A stretch of 64,000 nt of DNA from Sycobia sp. Sy_11 (lineage: Eukaryota > Arthropoda > Insecta > Hymenoptera > Epichrysomallidae). Shown piece by piece: positions 59,995-64,000 of the stretch; the first letter of the stretch is position 1; each line of letters opens with the position of its first letter. The DNA is taken from positions 6,389,001 to 6,453,000 of the forward strand of contig JACCIC010000001.1 of the NCBI GenBank assembly GCA_018907035.1, given 5' to 3'. The translations under genes were made by a program, and so were the position numbers. The notes under the pieces were generated by a model that saw only the letters and a program-made list of their open reading frames with translations, did not search any database and had not been told where the DNA came from.

Positions 59995-60990
59995 GACAGG
60001 TTTAGGGCCAGAGGCAAAGCCAAGGACTGTAACGAGGCCCGTAGAGAAGCCTTTTCGTTTTATAGGTTTTTTGGATTTGTAGATTATAACGAGGAAAAAA
60101 TTATTTAATGTATTGGAAAAATGTTCCATTCCAATAATATATCATAGTATACAGGTATGTATATGCGCATTTTTCTTAACAATTTCACGCCGCGGCACGA
60201 AGAGGCACAACACGTATGTACGCGCGCGCGTGTGTAGCTTCGATTTTGTGCCACTTCACTGCAGCAGCTACAAATGCATGCAGTGCACGTATAATTCGAG
60301 ACGGAAAGGTAAACTTCAAAAGTCCGAGGTTGTATATATAGATACATGCCCCATTCGTCAAGGGCTCCTGCCCGCTCTCTTTCGCTCTACTATATCTTTC
60401 GAGTTCTCGCTCCGCAATTGTGCATCTGGGCAAAAACAACCGTTTCGCAAGCATATGGTTTGAGATGGAAATTGTCGAGTCGGTGAACATGCCCCCACAC
60501 ACACACGTGCGCGCGCACGACAGTTGAACAGTTGTTTACAATTGCGTAGAGAAATACCACGGGGAAAAATCTCGCTGCATCGGGATCGCGCGGATTTTCG
60601 TGGAGACGGGGCAAAGTGAGTCGGTCGTATAGGGTTCGATAGCTAGAGCGCACTCCACCCGCCTCCCCTCCAAGACTTCTAAAAGATGTCTGCTTTTGTT
60701 GATCTCAGTTTCCAACGGACAAAGTGACGCTTTTATCGAGTTGGGCGCCTTTGGTTTCGAAGACAGCCCCATGCGACTGCATGGTCCTATAGTCCCGCGT
60801 TCTTCCACTGCAGCGCGCAACGTATATTCCATCGACGTCAAGGTCGGCGAATGTTTCTCGATGTACTTCGGGGATGCTTTTTTCATCGTCCTATATAGAG
60901 CCGAATATTCTTTGAGCACAGAAAGAACTAAAATTATATAAGGGACTTCAGGACCCAGGGGCATATATGAGAGTAGTTACGCCCTAGGTT
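59995..60990. promoter_or_regulatory. GC-rich island with long overlapping frames on both strands
   Basis: About 1 kb of balanced to GC-rich sequence with CG-alternating stretches (near 60220 and 60505). Frames are open up to 142 codons on the minus strand (60536-60964) and 81-116 codons on the plus strand (60113-60463, 60696-60941). No frame shows a signal peptide, known domain or clear splice pair. A single-exon or terminal-exon gene cannot be excluded, but I would treat it as an island with regulatory potential. Confidence 0.3.
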
Positions 60991-60994
60991 CAGG

Positions 60995-61784
60995 AAAGTC
61001 TGGCTAATCATAATTGAAGAAGAGACTCTTTTTTATAGATTATTTTTTAATGATATATTTATTGGAAAGAGTTAAGACTTTATTTAGTTAAACTGATTAA
61101 AATTATTACATTTAAAGGCCTTACATTTTTTGAACCTCGGTGATTGTAAAAGAAATAAAACTCTGAAATTCTGTATTACGTATATAACTTATCTTAACAC
61201 TATATACGATGAAAATTACACTTAAAATTTTGAAAGTTAAATCGATCTTAAGGCGCTTATCTTAATTTGACGAATGAAACCATATTTTCCAGTGCATGTG
61301 AAATAACACTGAATGTAATATCTTATGACTGGAGGCTAGTCTGTTGCCAGTATATGTCCCTGATTGACACCCTTAGTTCCTCAAGGATTTACTTGACTTA
61401 CGTACCACCAACGTCATTATCAACCACTATCATGGAAGGAGTATCAGAGACAGCGCTAATAGGCTGGCCAACAATGTCACTGGAAGCAATGCGGGTCATG
61501 ATGGATTCGATATAACTTAAATAGGCAGCGAGACACAGTTACTGGTAGGCTACCACTAGCTCAAGAATCTGATACGATATTTAACAACACTATGGTTATA
61601 GCACTATAGCTTTGACACGCGGTATACTATTACTTGCCGAATCACAACCTGATCTACAAGATTCGCTACAAACCATAGCTCTCTATAACAAACCATATAG
61701 CGATTATAAAGAGAAATTCCAGAGGAAATTAAGAGGCAATGCTACAAATATGAATATTTATTACAATAATATTTATCAATCTGG

Positions 61785-61821
<37 letters not shown>

Positions 61822-61860
61822 TCAGGTTGATCTATGTAACTATTAAACACTCATTAAATA
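60995..61860. other. mixed-composition DNA, unassigned
   Basis: The stretch 61265-61740 is less AT-rich than its flanks and ends in a (TA)n array (61789-61817). Its plus-strand frames (61267-61515 and 61612-61830) do not match a family I know. The pattern of a moderately GC-balanced body ending in a (TA)n tail resembles a decayed retroposon, but no head or boundary is visible. Confidence 0.25.
61789..61817. repeat. (TA)n microsatellite
   Basis: A TA array of about 29 bases. Confidence 0.93.
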
Positions 61861-62021
61861 AATCAAACCAAACAAATTTTCTAAGGCAAATTTTAGAATC
61901 GTCTTTATTAATCGGCGTGCCTTATATTTCTGAAAATCTGAAGTATTTTTAAAAACATTCTTTTTTTCTACAAAAAAGAATAAATTAGTAAATCCATAAT
62001 ATTGAATAATTGATTCGAATC

Positions 62022-62022
62022 A

Positions 62023-62070
<48 letters not shown>
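62022..62070. repeat. (TA)n microsatellite
   Basis: A TA array of about 49 bases with one early interruption (TAC). Confidence 0.94.
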
Positions 62071-62076
<6 letters not shown>

Positions 62077-63476
62077 ATGTTTTGTCAATAAATTTCTAAA
62101 GAGAAAAATAAATGAAAAATTGATTTTATCCAGAAGTCAAATGGAAAACCATTTAATAATATTTCTTTTAAGAAAATTTATTGTTCATTTTTATTTGAAA
62201 ATAAAAAACATAATATATGTTATAAATATAATATAATAAACAATATAATACAACGATGCTGCCAATATGAGAAGTATTTGCTTTGATTTTATCTAAATCA
62301 CGAATTTGTACCAGTAGACCGATGTTATATTCTTAGATTATCATTTCATTAATTGAATTAGCTTTCGAATAGTCAACTCTTATATGTACATGGCTCGAAT
62401 TGTATTCATACGTGATCATGATACCGCAGATAATCTGATCTAACTCAATTTTACCAATGATCAGGATATATGCCTTTTTGGTTAAAAAATGCACATTTGT
62501 GAAAAAAACTGCATATTTTTTTATTTTTTTAAAATATTGAATAATAATTAATTAAAACATAAATCTCTTTTAGAAATATTATGAGAATTTTTAGAATAAT
62601 GGTAATTTTGCTACGTGACTGTTGTTGGATGTTGTTTAAGGAATTATAACGAAGCATCCAGCGCATAAATAGGGTGCTTTTGTGATTTATTTGATCCGAG
62701 CTTACAATGATAAATATTAAATATATATTATATATATCGGGTGCAAAAATAAATATCCCTCTATTTCCTATGTATACAAGCATTGTCGCCCGTCATAAAT
62801 GTTTATGACGCCTCCTGCATCTCAGGAGACCTTTTCCATTCTACGCACCCCTATAAGACTGCATCTGCAAGTCTCTATTAGTTAGTTGTGAGTAGTTACT
62901 TGCATAGAACAGTTGTGCTTTCCATTTCTTGTTTTCATGAAATAAATTATAATTATTAAATATAAATTAATACATTTATTATTTAGACCCTAATTTCCAA
63001 TACTAAGTATAGCAAATGTATGTTTTTTCAACTCCAGGCACCGTCTTAATGAAAATTTGACGAGAGTAACAAACAAATTAATACTGTAAAGAAAAACAAG
63101 ATAAAATCAGCAGAAACAATCTTGTTATGAAGTAGACAACTGTATCATAGCGTTGTTATTATCAGCAATTATAACAGCATAGACAAAATTCAGCATATGC
63201 GATGATGTTCTTTATTCATTACACATATTGTGTTTTAAGCGTGATGCATCACTCTGATCACCAAAACCATTTAAATATGTAGTAGAGTATTTCTTGAGTC
63301 GTCGAAAATCCGACGTTTAACTAAAATCGTGTCAGATAGGTATGTACGGTACTTATTTCTTTTCAGAGATCGAAGCAGATAAATAATATATCAAATATTA
63401 ATTGACATCGAATAATATTATAACAGTAATTACTTAATTTTTCTGTCTATTATATTATTAATAAATATTGATATCA

Positions 63477-63479
<3 letters not shown>

Positions 63480-63522
<43 letters not shown>
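63480..63522. repeat. (TA)n microsatellite
   Basis: A TA array of about 43 bases, about 50 bases left of the second solo LTR copy. Confidence 0.95.
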
Positions 63523-63525
<3 letters not shown>

Positions 63526-63571
63526 GTTCATAAATATGATATAAAAAACATTATACATTTTTATCGATTCT

Positions 63572-63945
63572 TGTTAGATTATTTTAGCCTTCTATAAATA
63601 ATAAAGTAATAAAATACTTCATACTAAATATTCGACCATATCGTAAAAAGATGTAAACATATGTGTCCACTGGCTCTTATTACGATCTGCGTCTTTGCTG
63701 CCAAATGCCGGCAAATGATTTATGAGTTTATTGTTTAGATGCCTGATGTTTTTTTTATAGGTCTTAAGCTTCTCACAAAAGCTTGCAGAGTTTTCAATTT
63801 TGAGTACTACAGTTAGTCTTGCGTCGTCCTTACGTTTGAACAGACGTCTTTTCTTTCCTCGTTCGAAATAAAGTTCATGTTAAAAGATGATTTCGTGTAT
63901 ATTTATTTTAGCATTTCGCCTACTATATTTAATAAAAATTCAATA
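63572..63945 (+). mobile_element. solo LTR, family shared with 27762-28132 (copy 2)
   Basis: A 374-bp unit starting TGTTAGATTATTTTAGCC and ending AAATTCAATA, with a perfect 5-bp duplication ATTCT on both sides (63567-63571 and 63946-63950). It aligns along its whole length, and in the same orientation, with 27762-28132, with scattered substitutions and small indels. The different target duplication shows it is an independent insertion and not a segmental duplication. Confidence 0.88.
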
Positions 63946-64000
63946 ATTCTTTAAAATAATTCTCAAAATAACGTTAATAAAGAGACCTAATAGCCAAAAG

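Larger units (their letters stand above)
61861..63565. other. AT-rich DNA with microsatellites and a possible mariner-type MITE
   Basis: (TA)n arrays lie at 62022-62070 and 63480-63522. At about 62737 a sequence TCGGGTGCAAAAATAAAT after TA resembles the ends of the mariner copies at 21253 and 28362. A weak inverted counterpart lies near 62975-62992. No gene is supported. Confidence 0.35.

Noticed and set aside
1..64000. CRISPR arrays, operons, bacterial or phage systems
   Set aside because: No regularly spaced repeats with unique spacers and no compact gene clusters; the spliced gene and eukaryotic transposons show an animal nuclear genome.

Overview
The window looks like a gene-poor, AT-rich stretch of an insect nuclear genome. 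A hymenopteran (ant or bee) is my best guess. The reasons are many mariner/Tc1 relics, an I-type LINE with a CCHC-bearing ORF1, abundant (TA)n arrays, spliced genes with GT-AG introns, and isolated CpG-rich islands in otherwise AT-rich DNA. No bacterial or organellar organisation is visible. The taxon is an inference, because no housekeeping gene is present to anchor it.

Only one host gene can be reconstructed with confidence. It is a four-exon, minus-strand gene (24594 down to 19322) for a secreted S1-family protein of 293 residues. Its catalytic His is Val and its catalytic Ser is Ala, so it is a non-catalytic serine protease homologue. Its introns hold a complete solo LTR, a (TA)n array beside an acceptor, and an internally deleted mariner. 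A second possible gene is represented by one signal-peptide exon at 12535-12471 (minus) whose continuation I cannot fix.

Most other interpretable sequence is mobile DNA. From left to right: an internally deleted mariner (6116-6989); a TTAA-flanked element with remnants of a Kolobok/'Mutator-like' transposase (7605-9229); a dead Tc1 element (15307-16562) lying 4 bp from a deleted mariner (16567-17502); a mariner remnant (21253-21881); a solo LTR with a 5-bp duplication (23368-23712); two solo LTRs of one family 36 kb apart (27762-28132 and 63572-63945), each with its own perfect 5-bp duplication; a 3'-truncated mariner (28362-about 29560); a tRNA-derived SINE (40241-40482); a structurally intact mariner with a 347-residue open transposase (40497-41782); a nearly complete, frameshifted I-type LINE (about 46840-51800); and a fragment of a second LINE ORF1 (about 57010-57520).

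The rest is AT-rich DNA with microsatellites and a series of GC-richer, CpG-containing islands (for example 33.5-33.9, 34.6-35.0, 38.0-38.3, 39.6-40.0, 42.7-43.3, 52.4-53.4, 57.8-58.2 and 60.0-61.0 kb). These have no convincing exon and are best treated as candidate regulatory sequence. The pattern fits a gene desert or a very large intron. I found no CRISPR array, rRNA gene or convincing functional tRNA gene, and nothing I would call a new multi-gene system.
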